DNA of 64,000 nt from Lutibacter sp. (GCA_030683995.1 JAUXPH010000036.1:1-64000); one strand, 5' to 3'; positions 9,296 through 18,963 are shown, numbered from the stretch's first letter. The notes: generated by a model not told the origin, from the sequence alone. Numbers and translations are program-made.

Positions 9296-10854
9296 TATAG
9301 TGGGATGTTTGAGTGTTTTTTAGGAGGATTTACCTCTTTTTTGTTGGCAAGCAATTCCAAAGCCCTGATAATTCTGAAACGCGTATTTCTTGGTTCAATC
9401 ACATCATCAATAAAACCATATTTAGCGGCTACATAAGGGTTTGCAAACTTAACAGTGTACTCTTCTTCTTTTTTCTCAATGTACAGTTGTTTTTCATCCG
9501 CATCCTCAATTTTTTTAATATTGGACCCTTCCAATACTTCTACAGCACCTTTGGCACCCATCACGGCAATTTCCGCAGTTGGCCAGGCATAATTTAAGTC
9601 GCCGCGCAATTGTTTGCAGCTCATCACATCGTGGGCGCCACCGTAAGATTTGCGCAGTGTAATGGTTACTTTTGGAACGGTTGCTTCACCATAAGCAAAC
9701 AATAATTTTGCGCCGTGTAAAATAATTCCGCCATATTCTTGTCCGGTTCCAGGCAAAAATCCGGGAACATCCACCAAGGTGACAATAGGAATATTGAAGG
9801 CGTCGCAAAAACGAACAAAACGTGCTGCTTTTCTTGAAGATTCACAATCTAAAACCCCTGCGTAATATTTAGGCTGATTTCCTACAATACCAACAGATCG
9901 GCCATTGAATCTTGCGAATCCTACAACAATGTTTCGGGCATAGTTTCTGTGTACTTCTAAAAATTCAGCATTATCAGTAATGGTAGTAATAACATCAAGA
10001 ATATCATAAGGCTGGTTTGGATTTTCGGGAATAATTTCATTTAGAATATTTTCCAGTCTGTCAATTGGGTCGTCACATTTTAGACTTGGCGGGTCTTCCA
10101 GATTGTTTGAAGGAAGGTAACTGATCAGTTTTCTGATGAGCAACAGATTTTCTTCATCGTTTTCAGCAAGAAAGTGTGAAACGCCCGATTTTGTGGAATG
10201 AATTTGGGCACCTCCCAATTCTTCGGCACTAACAATTTCACCTGTGACTGCCTGTACCACTTTTGGACCCGTTACAAACATATAGCTTGTTTTGTCGGTC
10301 ATAATGGTAAAATCTGTCAATGCCGGCGAATAAACTGCGCCACCGGCACAAGGACCTAAAATGGAAGAAATTTGTGGAATTACGCCAGATGCCATAATGT
10401 TTCTTTGGAAAATTTCGGCATAACCGGCCAAAGATCTAACACCTTCCTGAATACGTGCTCCGCCGCTGTCGTTCAATCCAATTACGGGAACGCCAATTTT
10501 CATGGCCATATCCATAATTTTACAAATTTTTAACGCGTAAGTTTCGGATAAAGATCCGCCAAAAACGGTGAAATCTTGCGAGAATACATAAACAATTCTG
10601 CCGTCAATAGTTCCGTGTCCCGTAATAACGCCATCGGATAGGTAAATTTCTTTATCCAGTCCAAATGATTTTGTTCTGTGGGTCACAAACATATCAAACT
10701 CTTCAAAACTATTTTCGTCCAAAAGAATGTCTATTCGTTCACGTGCGGTTAATTTTCCCTTTGCGTGTTGCGCTTCAATGCGTTTTTCGCCTCCACCCAG
10801 TTTTGCTTCAATTCTTTTTGCAATGAGTTCGTTAATTTTATCTTGATTTGCCAT
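9295..10854 (-). CDS. mmdA: Methylmalonyl-CoA decarboxylase alpha / acyl-CoA carboxyltransferase
   Basis: Carboxyltransferase of the propionyl-CoA carboxylase beta / MmdA family, 519 residues, which moves the carboxyl group between methylmalonyl-CoA and biotin. The two crotonase-like halves are present, with acyl-CoA pocket glycines in [15 protein letters not shown] (first half) and [16 protein letters not shown] (second half). The neighbouring biotin carrier, gamma and Na+-pump beta genes, and the lack of any biotin carboxylase gene in the cluster, point to decarboxylation with Na+ export. The same protein could also serve as PccB if it paired with a biotin carboxylase from elsewhere (accC at 28644 is in the window). 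Gap to the epimerase gene is 74 bp. Confidence 0.9.
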   Translation of the reverse strand: MANQDKINELIAKRIEAKLGGGEKRIEAQHAKGKLTARERIDILLDENSFEEFDMFVTHRTKSFGLDKEIYLSDGVITGHGTIDGRIVYVFSQDFTVFGGSLSETYALKICKIMDMAMKIGVPVIGLNDSGGARIQEGVRSLAGYAEIFQRNIMASGVIPQISSILGPCAGGAVYSPALTDFTIMTDKTSYMFVTGPKVVQAVTGEIVSAEELGGAQIHSTKSGVSHFLAENDEENLLLIRKLISYLPSNNLEDPPSLKCDDPIDRLENILNEIIPENPNQPYDILDVITTITDNAEFLEVHRNYARNIVVGFARFNGRSVGIVGNQPKYYAGVLDCESSRKAARFVRFCDAFNIPIVTLVDVPGFLPGTGQEYGGIILHGAKLLFAYGEATVPKVTITLRKSYGGAHDVMSCKQLRGDLNYAWPTAEIAVMGAKGAVEVLEGSNIKKIEDADEKQLYIEKKEEEYTVKFANPYVAAKYGFIDDVIEPRNTRFRIIRALELLANKKEVNPPKKHSNIPL

Positions 10855-10928
10855 TATTATATAATTTTCTTACTTTTTATGCTAATTGTAATTTTCTTAA
10901 CCATTTAAATTTGATGGTTCTGATGTAA

Positions 10929-11336
10929 TTATTCTTGTTTCGAACAAAGTTCTGTAAGTACACCGTGGGTCGATTTTGGATGCAGAAATCCAATATTCAA
11001 TCCTTCAGCGCCTTTGCGCGATTCCTTGTCCACAAGTACCGCACCGCGTTGTTCAGCCAATTTTAAGGCTTCTGTTGCATTATCAACAGCAAACGCAATA
11101 TGGTGAATGCCTTGGCCTTTTTTGGCGATGAATTTGCCAATAGGCCCGTCGGGTGAAGTGCTTTCCAGCAATTCAATTTTTGTGTTACCTACCAAAAAAA
11201 AGGCTGTTTTTACCTTTTGGTCAACAACATCTTCTATCGCATAGCATTTTAATCCCAATACTTCTTCATAGTATTTGATTGATTCTTCGAGGCTGTTCAC
11301 TGCTATTCCAATGTGTTCTATTTGTGAAATCTTCAT
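10929..11336 (-). CDS. mce: Methylmalonyl-CoA epimerase
   Basis: Vicinal-oxygen-chelate (glyoxalase fold) metalloenzyme that interconverts (S)- and (R)-methylmalonyl-CoA, linking the decarboxylase and the mutase. The chosen start at 11336 gives 135 residues beginning MKISQIEHIGIAV, which is the normal family start with the first metal-ligand histidine at His8; an upstream in-frame ATG at 11390 would add 18 atypical residues. The second half carries the GIHHIAFAV ligand block. It is the first gene of the minus-strand methylmalonyl-CoA run. Confidence 0.93.
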   Translation of the reverse strand: MKISQIEHIGIAVNSLEESIKYYEEVLGLKCYAIEDVVDQKVKTAFFLVGNTKIELLESTSPDGPIGKFIAKKGQGIHHIAFAVDNATEALKLAEQRGAVLVDKESRKGAEGLNIGFLHPKSTHGVLTELCSKQE

Positions 11337-11403
11337 CAATAAAGGTGTTTTAGACGTTAAATTTTGATTAATCATAAAATTGATGGTCAATTTTTGAATA
11401 TTT

Positions 11404-11411
11404 CAAAATTA
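11404..11411 (-). promoter_or_regulatory. Candidate -7 element upstream of mce
   Basis: On the minus strand this reads TAATTTTG, a full match to the Bacteroidota -7 consensus TAnnTTTG, about 68 bp before the mce start. No TTG was found at the usual spacing, so support is partial. Confidence 0.4.
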
Positions 11412-11595
11412 TAGTGTAAATTTAATTAATAGTAAAAGTTAAAAAGATGACGGATGTCATATAATTGGTTAATCTGCTAAAACGTTTTAGTATTTTAAGT
11501 AATTAACCATCAAGTATTTAATTTTTTATTTATGGTTCTTTTTATGCAATATTTTAACCTCAAATTAAATATAGAAAAAAAAGAATTTTAAAAGC

Positions 11596-11627
11596 AAAGC
11601 CCCGAAATTTATTTCGGGGCTTTGTTT
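11596..11627 (-). terminator. Terminator of the threonine dehydrogenase gene
   Basis: AAAGCCCCGAAAT pairs with ATTTCGGGGCTTT around a short loop; a strong GC stem. On the minus strand it comes about 20 bp after the stop of the gene ending at 11646, and is followed by GCTTTTAAAA. Confidence 0.85.
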
Positions 11628-11645
11628 AATTAGGCAGTATTTTGC

Positions 11646-12602
11646 TTATAAAGCATCATATTTTATTTGCAAATTCTTTAACATGCTATCCGAAATTTTT
11701 TCCAGATCAAATTGATGTTTCCATCCCCAATCTTTTCTGGCTTGGGAATCATCAATGCTGCTTGGCCAGCTGTCGGCAATGCTTTGTCTGAAATCAGCAT
11801 GGTAAGAAATATCAAATTTTGGAATAAAATTTTTAATTTCATCGGCAATTTCTTTAGGCGTAAAACTGATGGCCGCCAAATTGTAGGAAGATCTTATTTT
11901 TACCTGTGCAGCAGGCGCGTTCATTATTTTTAAGGTAGCATCAATGGCATCATCCATATACATCATTGGCAATTTGGTGTCTTTGTTCAAAAACGAATCG
12001 TAATTGCCATCTTGCAAAGCTTTATGGTAAATTTCAATGGCATAATCGGTTGTTCCGCCGCCCGGACTCGTTTTCCAGCTGATAATTCCCGGATAACGAA
12101 TGCTTCGTACATCCACACCAAATTTATTGAAGTAATATTCGCACCAGCGTTCGCCGGCCAATTTGCTTATGCCGTAAACGGTAGTTGGCGCCATCACGGT
12201 TTGTTGTGGCGTATTTTCTTTGGGTGTTGTTGGTCCGAAAACGGCGATGGAGCTTGGCCAAAACACTTTTTTAATTTTCCCTTCTTTGGCCAAATTTAGC
12301 ACATTAAAAAGTGAGTTCATATTGAGTTCCCAAGCTTTTGCAGGAAACTTCTCACCGGTTGCAGAAAGCATCGCTGCCATTAAATACACTTCATTAATCG
12401 CATATTTATCAATAACGGCTGCAATTTGATTGTAATCCAGCGCATTGATAAATTCAAAAGGTCCCGATTGCATTAATTCTTCGCTTCCTTCACTGATGTC
12501 GGAGGCAATTACGGCATTTTTACCGAGATTTTTACGTAATTTTAACGTCAGTTCTGTGCCGATCTGTCCGCAAGCACCAATAATTAATATGCTTTTATCC
12601 AT
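11646..12602 (-). CDS. L-threonine 3-dehydrogenase, short-chain (GalE-like) type
   Basis: An extended short-chain dehydrogenase of 318 residues. The NAD-binding loop GACGQIG lies at residues 9-15 and the catalytic YxxxK is Tyr143/Lys147 in TVYGISK. It resembles the epimerase-like threonine dehydrogenase first studied in psychrophilic flavobacteria, which oxidises L-threonine to 2-amino-3-oxobutyrate, rather than the zinc-dependent Tdh of E. coli. A UDP-sugar epimerase is the main alternative, but the ALDYNQI and YPGIISWKTSPGGGTTDYA blocks favour Tdh. It stands alone, with a terminator behind it and a -7 element in front (12631-12638). Confidence 0.85.
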   Translation of the reverse strand: MDKSILIIGACGQIGTELTLKLRKNLGKNAVIASDISEGSEELMQSGPFEFINALDYNQIAAVIDKYAINEVYLMAAMLSATGEKFPAKAWELNMNSLFNVLNLAKEGKIKKVFWPSSIAVFGPTTPKENTPQQTVMAPTTVYGISKLAGERWCEYYFNKFGVDVRSIRYPGIISWKTSPGGGTTDYAIEIYHKALQDGNYDSFLNKDTKLPMMYMDDAIDATLKIMNAPAAQVKIRSSYNLAAISFTPKEIADEIKNFIPKFDISYHADFRQSIADSWPSSIDDSQARKDWGWKHQFDLEKISDSMLKNLQIKYDAL

Positions 12603-12630
12603 ATAGCCAATATCCTTATTATTAAGGTAG

Positions 12631-12638
12631 CAAATATA
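12631..12638 (-). promoter_or_regulatory. -7 element for the threonine dehydrogenase gene
   Basis: Minus-strand TATATTTG, a full TAnnTTTG match, 29 bp before the start at 12602. No clear TTG at -33. Confidence 0.5.
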
Positions 12639-12718
12639 CTGAAAATTAAAATTTTAGTTTATTTGGAATTGTTTTTTATCAAATTATTAATTTTTATTTA
12701 AAATAGTGTAATAATTAG

Positions 12719-12726
12719 TATTTTTG
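12719..12726 (+). promoter_or_regulatory. -7 element for the small lipoprotein pair
   Basis: TATTTTTG, a full TAnnTTTG match, ends 18 bp before the ATG at 12745. The -33 box is not evident in this AT-rich stretch. Confidence 0.5.
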
Positions 12727-12744
12727 ACGTTAATAAGTTTTACA

Positions 12745-13347
12745 ATGAAGTACATAATCCCTTTTTTATTAATTATTTTATTGACAGGTTTTTCCTGCAA
12801 TAAAAATAAAGATACTCAGGAAGTTACTGAAATATCCGATTCCCTTAAATTGGACGTGAATCACATAGAAAATAGGATTGGTGAAACTTTAATTCCAGAG
12901 GCGAAAGTTGAACTGGACAATTGGAAAGAATATCAGCTTGTTGATGAATTGTTGTTGAAATATTATAGCATCAGCACTTTGGAAGCGCTCAGTAACGCCG
13001 ATGAACTTTCACGATTGGTGAAGATGATGAAAGATTCCATCAAGATTGAGAAATTAAAAAAACCGAATATTATAGCGCGTATCAATGTGTTGGAAAATGA
13101 AACGTTGCGGTTGGCCGATATGGCGACAATTCCTTCTATAACAAAAGATGAAGTAAAAGCAGAAGTTGGCTATATTGTGGCAATTTATTCGGCATTCAAT
13201 GCAAAAATAAACACTATTTATAAGTCGGAAAGCATTCAAAATATGTTGGAGGTTGACACAGAAGTGCCAATAGATCTTCAGCAAACAACAACGTCGCCGC
13301 CCTATTTGTATAGGGAACGGACCAAGTTAATTAAAAATCCTAACTAA
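12745..13347 (+). CDS. Hypothetical lipoprotein
   Basis: I do not recognise a family. The 200-residue product starts with a type-II signal peptide (MKYIIPFLLIILLTGFSC, lipid-carrying Cys18) and continues as a helical, charged periplasm-facing domain with no obvious catalytic motif. The start at 12745 is preferred over an upstream ATG at 12724 because it begins the signal peptide directly. Six bases separate its stop from the next lipoprotein gene, so the two are probably one transcript. Residues after the cysteine are Asn/Lys-rich, so surface export is not clearly indicated. Confidence 0.75.
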   Translation: MKYIIPFLLIILLTGFSCNKNKDTQEVTEISDSLKLDVNHIENRIGETLIPEAKVELDNWKEYQLVDELLLKYYSISTLEALSNADELSRLVKMMKDSIKIEKLKKPNIIARINVLENETLRLADMATIPSITKDEVKAEVGYIVAIYSAFNAKINTIYKSESIQNMLEVDTEVPIDLQQTTTSPPYLYRERTKLIKNPN

Positions 13348-13352
13348 AGGCA

Positions 13353-13874
13353 ATGACAAGAAAAATGTATATGCTTATTTTCATTATTGTGTTTTCATCC
13401 TGTGAAAATAAAAAAAACAATGCTGAAAACACCAATGCCGCTTCTGAAAAAGAAACCATAAATACGATGTTGGATGGCTGGCATAAAAGTGCTTCTGAGG
13501 CAGAATTTGATTCGTATTTTGATTCAATGGCCAAAGCAAGTGTTTTTATAGGAACCGATGCTTCTGAAAATTGGGTTAAAAAGGATTTTAAAGCCTTCAG
13601 CAAACCATTTTTTGATAGGGGTGAAGCTTGGGATTTTAAGTCGATTGAACGCAATGTTTATATTTCATCAGACGGAAAAACAGCTTGGTTTGATGAACTT
13701 TTAGATACCTGGATGGGCGTTTGCCGAGGTTCGGGTGTTTTAAGTAAAAATGAAAATGTTTGGAAAATTGAGCATTATGTACTTTCTGTAACCATTCCAA
13801 ACGAAAATATTGATGAGGTGATCGAGATAAAAAAAGAAAAAGATTCTATAATATTGGCAAGGTTAAGAAAGTAA
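13353..13874 (+). CDS. Lipoprotein with NTF2/SnoaL-like domain
   Basis: A 173-residue lipoprotein: signal peptide ending VFSSC (Cys17), then a domain at about 32-155 whose pattern (long N-terminal helix with LDGWHKSASEAEFDSYFD, FIGTDASENW, WFDELLDTW, WKIEHYVLS) matches the SnoaL_3/DUF4440-like NTF2 fold. Such domains bind small molecules or act as simple hydrolases or isomerases; no specific activity can be assigned. The C terminus is a charged helix (EVIEIKKEKD). It is linked to the lipoprotein gene just upstream and converges on recX with only 10 bp between them. Confidence 0.8.
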   Translation: MTRKMYMLIFIIVFSSCENKKNNAENTNAASEKETINTMLDGWHKSASEAEFDSYFDSMAKASVFIGTDASENWVKKDFKAFSKPFFDRGEAWDFKSIERNVYISSDGKTAWFDELLDTWMGVCRGSGVLSKNENVWKIEHYVLSVTIPNENIDEVIEIKKEKDSIILARLRK

Positions 13875-13884
13875 AAAAAAGCTT

Positions 13885-14358
13885 TTATTTAATGAAGCCG
13901 TTCATTACTTCATAGATACATTCCGACTCATATCCTTTTGAGCTTAAATAACTTACAAGTTTGCTTCTTTTTTTGAAAGCATTTGGCTCTTTAATTAACG
14001 CCCATTTTTTTTTGGCAATTTTTTCAAGCGTGTTTAAATAATCAGTTTCTTCAATTTCCTTTAAAGCAGTTTTAATGTTATAAGGCGAAATATTTCTGAA
14101 TTTTAATTCATTCACAATCTTAATGCGACCCCAGTTTTTTATGGAAAATTTCCCTCTTGCAAAAGCTTTTGAAAAACGTTCTTCATTCAAAAAATTGTGC
14201 TGTAACAAATGAAGGATGATCTTTTCTTTGGCTTCGGGAATCATATGTAAATCGTACAGTTTTTGCTCAATTTCCTTGTGGCAGCGCTCCTGATAGGCGC
14301 AGAAATTCTCCATCAATTTGGTTGCCTCATCCACCGTATAAGATTTTTCGTTTTTCAT
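13885..14358 (-). CDS. recX: Regulatory protein RecX
   Basis: A 157-residue all-helical protein that modulates RecA filaments. Three tandem RecX three-helix repeats are visible, for example KIILHLLQHNFLNEERFSKAFARGKF and the final KRSKLVSYLSSKGYESECIYEV. Length is typical. It starts only 10 bp after the stop of the RND permease gene on the same strand, so it is likely co-transcribed with the efflux operon, an unusual partner. Its 3' end converges with the SnoaL-like lipoprotein gene. Confidence 0.9.
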   Translation of the reverse strand: MKNEKSYTVDEATKLMENFCAYQERCHKEIEQKLYDLHMIPEAKEKIILHLLQHNFLNEERFSKAFARGKFSIKNWGRIKIVNELKFRNISPYNIKTALKEIEETDYLNTLEKIAKKKWALIKEPNAFKKRSKLVSYLSSKGYESECIYEVMNGFIK

Positions 14359-14368
14359 TCCATCAAAA

Positions 14369-17300
14369 TTATTGATTCCTGTTGAGCTTAAACTTTAAGT
14401 TGTTCAGCAACAAATACATGACCGGCACAATAACCAATGTTAAAAAAGTGGCAAAAGTTAACCCAAAAATAATGGTCCAGGACATAGGTCCCCAAAATGC
14501 AACGTTTTCACCGCCAATGTAAAATTCCGGATCAAATTCTGTAAACAAAGTCATAAAATTGATGTTAATCCCAATAGCTAAAGGCAATAATCCTAAAATA
14601 GTGGTGATTGCAGTTAACAATACTGGTCTCAAACGCGTTTTGCCGCCTTCAACAATACTTTCATAAATCATCTCTTTGGTTAATTCTCCTGCTGAGAGAC
14701 CTTCCTCTAATCGTTTGCGAACCATAATTAAATTGGTATAATCAATAAGCACAATGGCATTGTTTACGACAATACCGGCCAAGGAAATTATTCCAATCAT
14801 CGTCATCATAATCACAAATTCCATTCTAAAAACAATCAACCCAAGTAATACGCCAATTAGACTGAGTAAAACCGTTAATGAAATGATAATTGGGGTTGAG
14901 GTTGAATTAAATTGTGCCACCAATATAAAGAAAATGAAAAATACAGCAATCAGTAACGCTTTGCTTAAAAAAGCCATTTCTTCCGCTTGTTTTTCTTGTT
15001 CACCGGTAAAAGAAATACTTATGTTTTTAGGCAAATCATATTTTTCCAACACCTCTTTAATTTGGTCATTTAATTCTGTGGCGTTGTAACCTTCCAATAC
15101 GTTTGAGGTAATGGTAATTACCCTGTCCAAGTCTTTTCGTTTAACTGCGCTAAAAGTGGAAGAAGCCTCTGTATGCGCCATAGCCGAAATAGGCACCTGA
15201 ACAATTTTTCCGCTGCTTTGATCTCTAAACGTAATTTTTTGGTTGATCAATGCTGCTTTGTCATAACGATATTTATCGGTTAACCTCATATTTATGGGAT
15301 AATCATCTTCACCATCTTTAAAGGTGGAGATTTCTTTTCCAAACAAAGATGTTCGCAGTGCGTCACCAATTTGCCCGGTAGAAACATTTAAACGGCGTGC
15401 TTTTTGGCGGTCAATGATGATGGGCAATTCGGGTTTTCCTTGTTCCACATCCAATTTCAATTCTTCAATCCCTGAAATATTTTTATTTTTGATAAATTGT
15501 TTGATGTCTTCAGCAGTGGCCAATAATTGTTCATAATCATCGCCAGAAACTTCAATATTGATTGGCGCTCCGGCTGGCGGACCGTCGGCGGGTCTGTCAA
15601 CAATAATGTCAACGCCCGGAATATCTTTCAACAACTCCCTGATTTCAATTAATACATCTTCTGTATTTATGTCGCCACGATCAATGAATTTGACAAAATC
15701 TACGGTAACACGTGCTTTATTGGGCGTTGTCCCGCCATCTTGGCCACGATTTGGATCGCTGGTTCCTTCGCCAACCTGGCCAATTACCGAAGTTATTAAA
15801 ACGTTTTTGCCATCAACTACAAATTTTTTTAAATGATTTTGAATTTTATTTTCAACATCTATCGAGAGTTTGTTGGTGACTTCTATATCGGTTCCAATAG
15901 GATATTCCAAGTAAACATACACTTGTTTTGGCGGCGTTTCCGGGAAGAAAAGTATTTTTGGCGGGAATGCCATAAAAAGCAAAATAGCAACAAACAATAA
16001 ACCAAAGGTTCCTATAAAAAACCATTTTGGTCTTTTTCCTCTTAAAGAATACTGTAAAGTGCGTTCGTAAAAATTTTCTAATTTTGGCAGAAATTTATTT
16101 TGAAACCATTCAGTTGCGGGCGTTAAAAATTTGGTGTTTATAACGCGAAGCAATCCGGCAACTATAAACAACAATCCGGCAGCGTTTAATCCTTTTATGC
16201 CTAAAATCAATCCGGCAATCACTAAAATTACCCCAACAGAAAATAAAAGGATACTTAAAATCACTATTTTTTTAAAATTGACTTCATCTTCCTTTATTTT
16301 CATATAAACCGATGTCAACATTGGATTTATCACCAAAGCAACAAATAAAGACGACAATAAAACAATGATGAGTGTAATGGGTAAATAGCGCATAAACTCG
16401 CCCATCATTCCCGGCCAAAATGCCAATGGAAAAAAGGCGGCAAGCGTTGTTGCCGTTGATGCAATAATAGGCATTGCAACCTCACCAACACCGTATTTTG
16501 CGGCATCAATTTTTGAATAACCTTCATCCAGCAAACGGTAAATATTTTCTACCACCACAATCCCGTTATCCACCAGCATTCCCAAGGCAATCACCAAAGA
16601 AAATAAGACCATGGTATTTAGCGTTACGCCCAAAGCATTTAAAACGATAAACGACATAAACATAGACAAAGGAATGGCGATACCAACAAAAAGCGCATTT
16701 CTGATGCCAAGGAAAAAAAGCAATACCACAACCACCAAAATAATTCCCAGAATAATGCTGTTTTCCAAATCGGCAACCATGGTTTTCGTATCGTTGGTTT
16801 GGTCGTTGGTTTTAGAAATGTTTAAGTTAGAAGGGAAATAACTTTCTTTGGTTTTGGCAATAATCACATCAATTTGGGTGGATGCGTTTATGAGGTTTTC
16901 GCCGCCACGTTTTGTGACATCCAACATCACTACTGGTTGCGAAAATTCACGGGCGTAACTTTGTTTTTCCTGCTCTTTAAAAGTCACTGTTGCAATATCG
17001 CGCAAATAAACAATTTCTTCGTTTTCTTGTTTTACAATAATGTCTGCAATTTCATTGGCCGATTTAAATTCTCCAATCACACGAACGTTTCTGCGCAAGC
17101 CGTTTTCCAGCAAATCGCCGCCGGAAACTGTCATATTTTCATTTTGAATGGCTTGGGCAATATCATTAAAGCTGATTTGGGAAATTTCCATTTTGTACAA
17201 ATCAACGCTAATTTCCATTTCCTTATCTTGGATTCCGCGGATTTCCACTTTTGAAATTTCAGGAACTTTTTCAATTTCATCTTCTAAATATTCGCCAAAT

Positions 17301-17794
17301 TCCTTGAGCTCATCCATTGAAAAATCGCCCGATAAATTAATGTTCATAATGGGCATTAATTCGGCGAAGTTTAATTCTTTAACCGTAGGATCTGAAGGCA
17401 AATCTTTCGGAAAATCTTTGTCCGATTTTGCGGCATCAACCTTGTCTTTCACTTTTCGCAAAGCTTCTGTTGGCGTAACGCTAAAATCAAAAGTGATTTT
17501 TATGGATGAAAATCCTTCAATAGAAGTGGAAGTGATTTCATCAACGCCAGAGATTCCGTTGATTTCTTTTTCGAGCGGACGCGTAATTAATTTCTCAATA
17601 TCAATTGCCGAGTTCCCTGGATATGCGGTAGAAACGAATATTTCGGGCACCACAATTTCCGGGAAAGCTTCTCTTGGCATACTTTGATAAGAAAAAATTC
17701 CCGCCAAAAAAATCATTCCAATAATCACAAACACGGTCATTTTATTGTTAATTGACCAGGTTGAAAGTTTGAATTCTTTTAATACTTTACTCAT
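14369..17794 (-). CDS. Efflux RND transporter permease
   Basis: Inner-membrane proton/drug antiporter of the HAE-1 (AcrB-like) RND superfamily, 1141 residues, roughly 100 longer than AcrB. Both porter domains and the TM helices are present. The TM4 proton-relay motif reads LVDNGIVVVEN, so the first acidic residue (Asp409) is kept and the second is Asn. Between TM6 and TM7 there are two extra hydrophobic segments (about 510-553) that AcrB lacks. It forms a tripartite pump with the adaptor and TolC-like protein encoded upstream in the same run. Substrate cannot be told from sequence. Confidence 0.93.
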   Translation of the reverse strand: MSKVLKEFKLSTWSINNKMTVFVIIGMIFLAGIFSYQSMPREAFPEIVVPEIFVSTAYPGNSAIDIEKLITRPLEKEINGISGVDEITSTSIEGFSSIKITFDFSVTPTEALRKVKDKVDAAKSDKDFPKDLPSDPTVKELNFAELMPIMNINLSGDFSMDELKEFGEYLEDEIEKVPEISKVEIRGIQDKEMEISVDLYKMEISQISFNDIAQAIQNENMTVSGGDLLENGLRRNVRVIGEFKSANEIADIIVKQENEEIVYLRDIATVTFKEQEKQSYAREFSQPVVMLDVTKRGGENLINASTQIDVIIAKTKESYFPSNLNISKTNDQTNDTKTMVADLENSIILGIILVVVVLLFFLGIRNALFVGIAIPLSMFMSFIVLNALGVTLNTMVLFSLVIALGMLVDNGIVVVENIYRLLDEGYSKIDAAKYGVGEVAMPIIASTATTLAAFFPLAFWPGMMGEFMRYLPITLIIVLLSSLFVALVINPMLTSVYMKIKEDEVNFKKIVILSILLFSVGVILVIAGLILGIKGLNAAGLLFIVAGLLRVINTKFLTPATEWFQNKFLPKLENFYERTLQYSLRGKRPKWFFIGTFGLLFVAILLFMAFPPKILFFPETPPKQVYVYLEYPIGTDIEVTNKLSIDVENKIQNHLKKFVVDGKNVLITSVIGQVGEGTSDPNRGQDGGTTPNKARVTVDFVKFIDRGDINTEDVLIEIRELLKDIPGVDIIVDRPADGPPAGAPINIEVSGDDYEQLLATAEDIKQFIKNKNISGIEELKLDVEQGKPELPIIIDRQKARRLNVSTGQIGDALRTSLFGKEISTFKDGEDDYPINMRLTDKYRYDKAALINQKITFRDQSSGKIVQVPISAMAHTEASSTFSAVKRKDLDRVITITSNVLEGYNATELNDQIKEVLEKYDLPKNISISFTGEQEKQAEEMAFLSKALLIAVFFIFFILVAQFNSTSTPIIISLTVLLSLIGVLLGLIVFRMEFVIMMTMIGIISLAGIVVNNAIVLIDYTNLIMVRKRLEEGLSAGELTKEMIYESIVEGGKTRLRPVLLTAITTILGLLPLAIGININFMTLFTEFDPEFYIGGENVAFWGPMSWTIIFGLTFATFLTLVIVPVMYLLLNNLKFKLNRNQ

Positions 17795-17824
17795 TTTGAT
17801 GCTTTTCTAATTGTTGTGGCCGAA

Positions 17825-18958
17825 TTAATTTTTACTTATTTTAACCTGATCTCCATCTTTTACAAATCTTGCTCCGGCATTTACCAGGGTGTCATTTTCT
17901 TTCAAACCTGTGCTTACAAACACTTCATGGTTGTATTCATTGGTAATGGTAATGATGTTTTTAACCACCCGTTGTTTGTTATTTTCGGTAACAACCGTAA
18001 ACACATAGTTATTGCCGTTTTGATCTTGTTGCACCAACGTTGCCGGAATAATGATTCCCTTTGTTTCAAAATCAACTATTTTAATATCAGCCAATAAATT
18101 TGGTTTGATGCTTTGGTCTTTATTGTCAATGTTAATTCTGATTTTAAAACTTCGGTTTGCGGGATTGATATAATTGCCGACCTGCGAAATTTTTGAATTT
18201 ATTTCTTTGTTGATGGAGGTAAAGTGCACTAAAGTCTCGGTTCCTGCTTTAACAATTGGCAAATAAGTTTCCGTTACATCGGCTTCCACATACACATTGT
18301 CTAAATTCAGCAATCTTACGGCAGGCATTTGCGGACTTGTAAGTTCACCCAATCTTGGGAAAATTTCATCAACCACACCGCTAAAAGGCGCCGTAATTCT
18401 CATTTTTCTGGCTTGGGTTCTTAAGCTTGATAAATTGTTTTCCAAACTTTCTTTTTGTGCTTTTGCCTGAAGATATTGCATTTCTGAACCAATTTTTTGG
18501 TTCCAAAGTCGTTCCTGGCGTTCAAAAGTTGTTTTGGCCAAGCTCAATTGGGTATTCAATTCGTTGATGCTATTTTTTACGGATGAATCGTCCAATTGAA
18601 TCAGCAGTTGCCCGGTTTGTACTTTCTGGCCTTCTTTTACCAGAATGGCAGTGACGGTTCCGCCCATTTCCGGACTTATTTCAATATTTTTATTGGCTTT
18701 AGCAACGCCTTGAATTTCAAGAAAGTGTTTAAAAACATCGTTCTTAACCGGAAGTGTAGTAATTGTCTGAATATTTTTATCTAAATCTAATTTTGAGATT
18801 TCTGTTTCAACCGATTTTAACAAAGTGTTTAAACTGTCAATTTTGGTTGTCAATGTTGCTTTTTGGGCGTTTAATTCTTCTAAAGAAGATTTTTTGGCTT
18901 CCTTGCCGCAAGAAATGGCAAATGTGGCTACAATAATAAGGAGTGCTATTTTTTTCAT
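17825..18958 (-). CDS. Efflux RND periplasmic adaptor (membrane fusion protein)
   Basis: Lipid-anchored adaptor of 377 residues bridging permease and outer-membrane channel. The signal peptide ends AISC (Cys17). Then come a coiled-coil segment (about 24-60), a split lipoyl domain around a hairpin helix (about 75-200, including GGTVTAILVKEGQKVQTGQ), and beta-barrel and membrane-proximal domains. Position between the TolC-like and permease genes (30 bp to the permease, 5 bp from tolC) fits a tripartite operon. Confidence 0.92.
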   Translation of the reverse strand: MKKIALLIIVATFAISCGKEAKKSSLEELNAQKATLTTKIDSLNTLLKSVETEISKLDLDKNIQTITTLPVKNDVFKHFLEIQGVAKANKNIEISPEMGGTVTAILVKEGQKVQTGQLLIQLDDSSVKNSINELNTQLSLAKTTFERQERLWNQKIGSEMQYLQAKAQKESLENNLSSLRTQARKMRITAPFSGVVDEIFPRLGELTSPQMPAVRLLNLDNVYVEADVTETYLPIVKAGTETLVHFTSINKEINSKISQVGNYINPANRSFKIRINIDNKDQSIKPNLLADIKIVDFETKGIIIPATLVQQDQNGNNYVFTVVTENNKQRVVKNIITITNEYNHEVFVSTGLKENDTLVNAGARFVKDGDQVKISKN

Positions 18959-18963
18959 GTTGG

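Noticed and set aside
8450-10854. Oxaloacetate decarboxylase pump
   Set aside because: The alpha subunit here is an acyl-CoA carboxyltransferase of the PccB/MmdA type, not the pyruvate-carboxylase-like alpha of oxaloacetate decarboxylase, and neighbours handle methylmalonyl-CoA.
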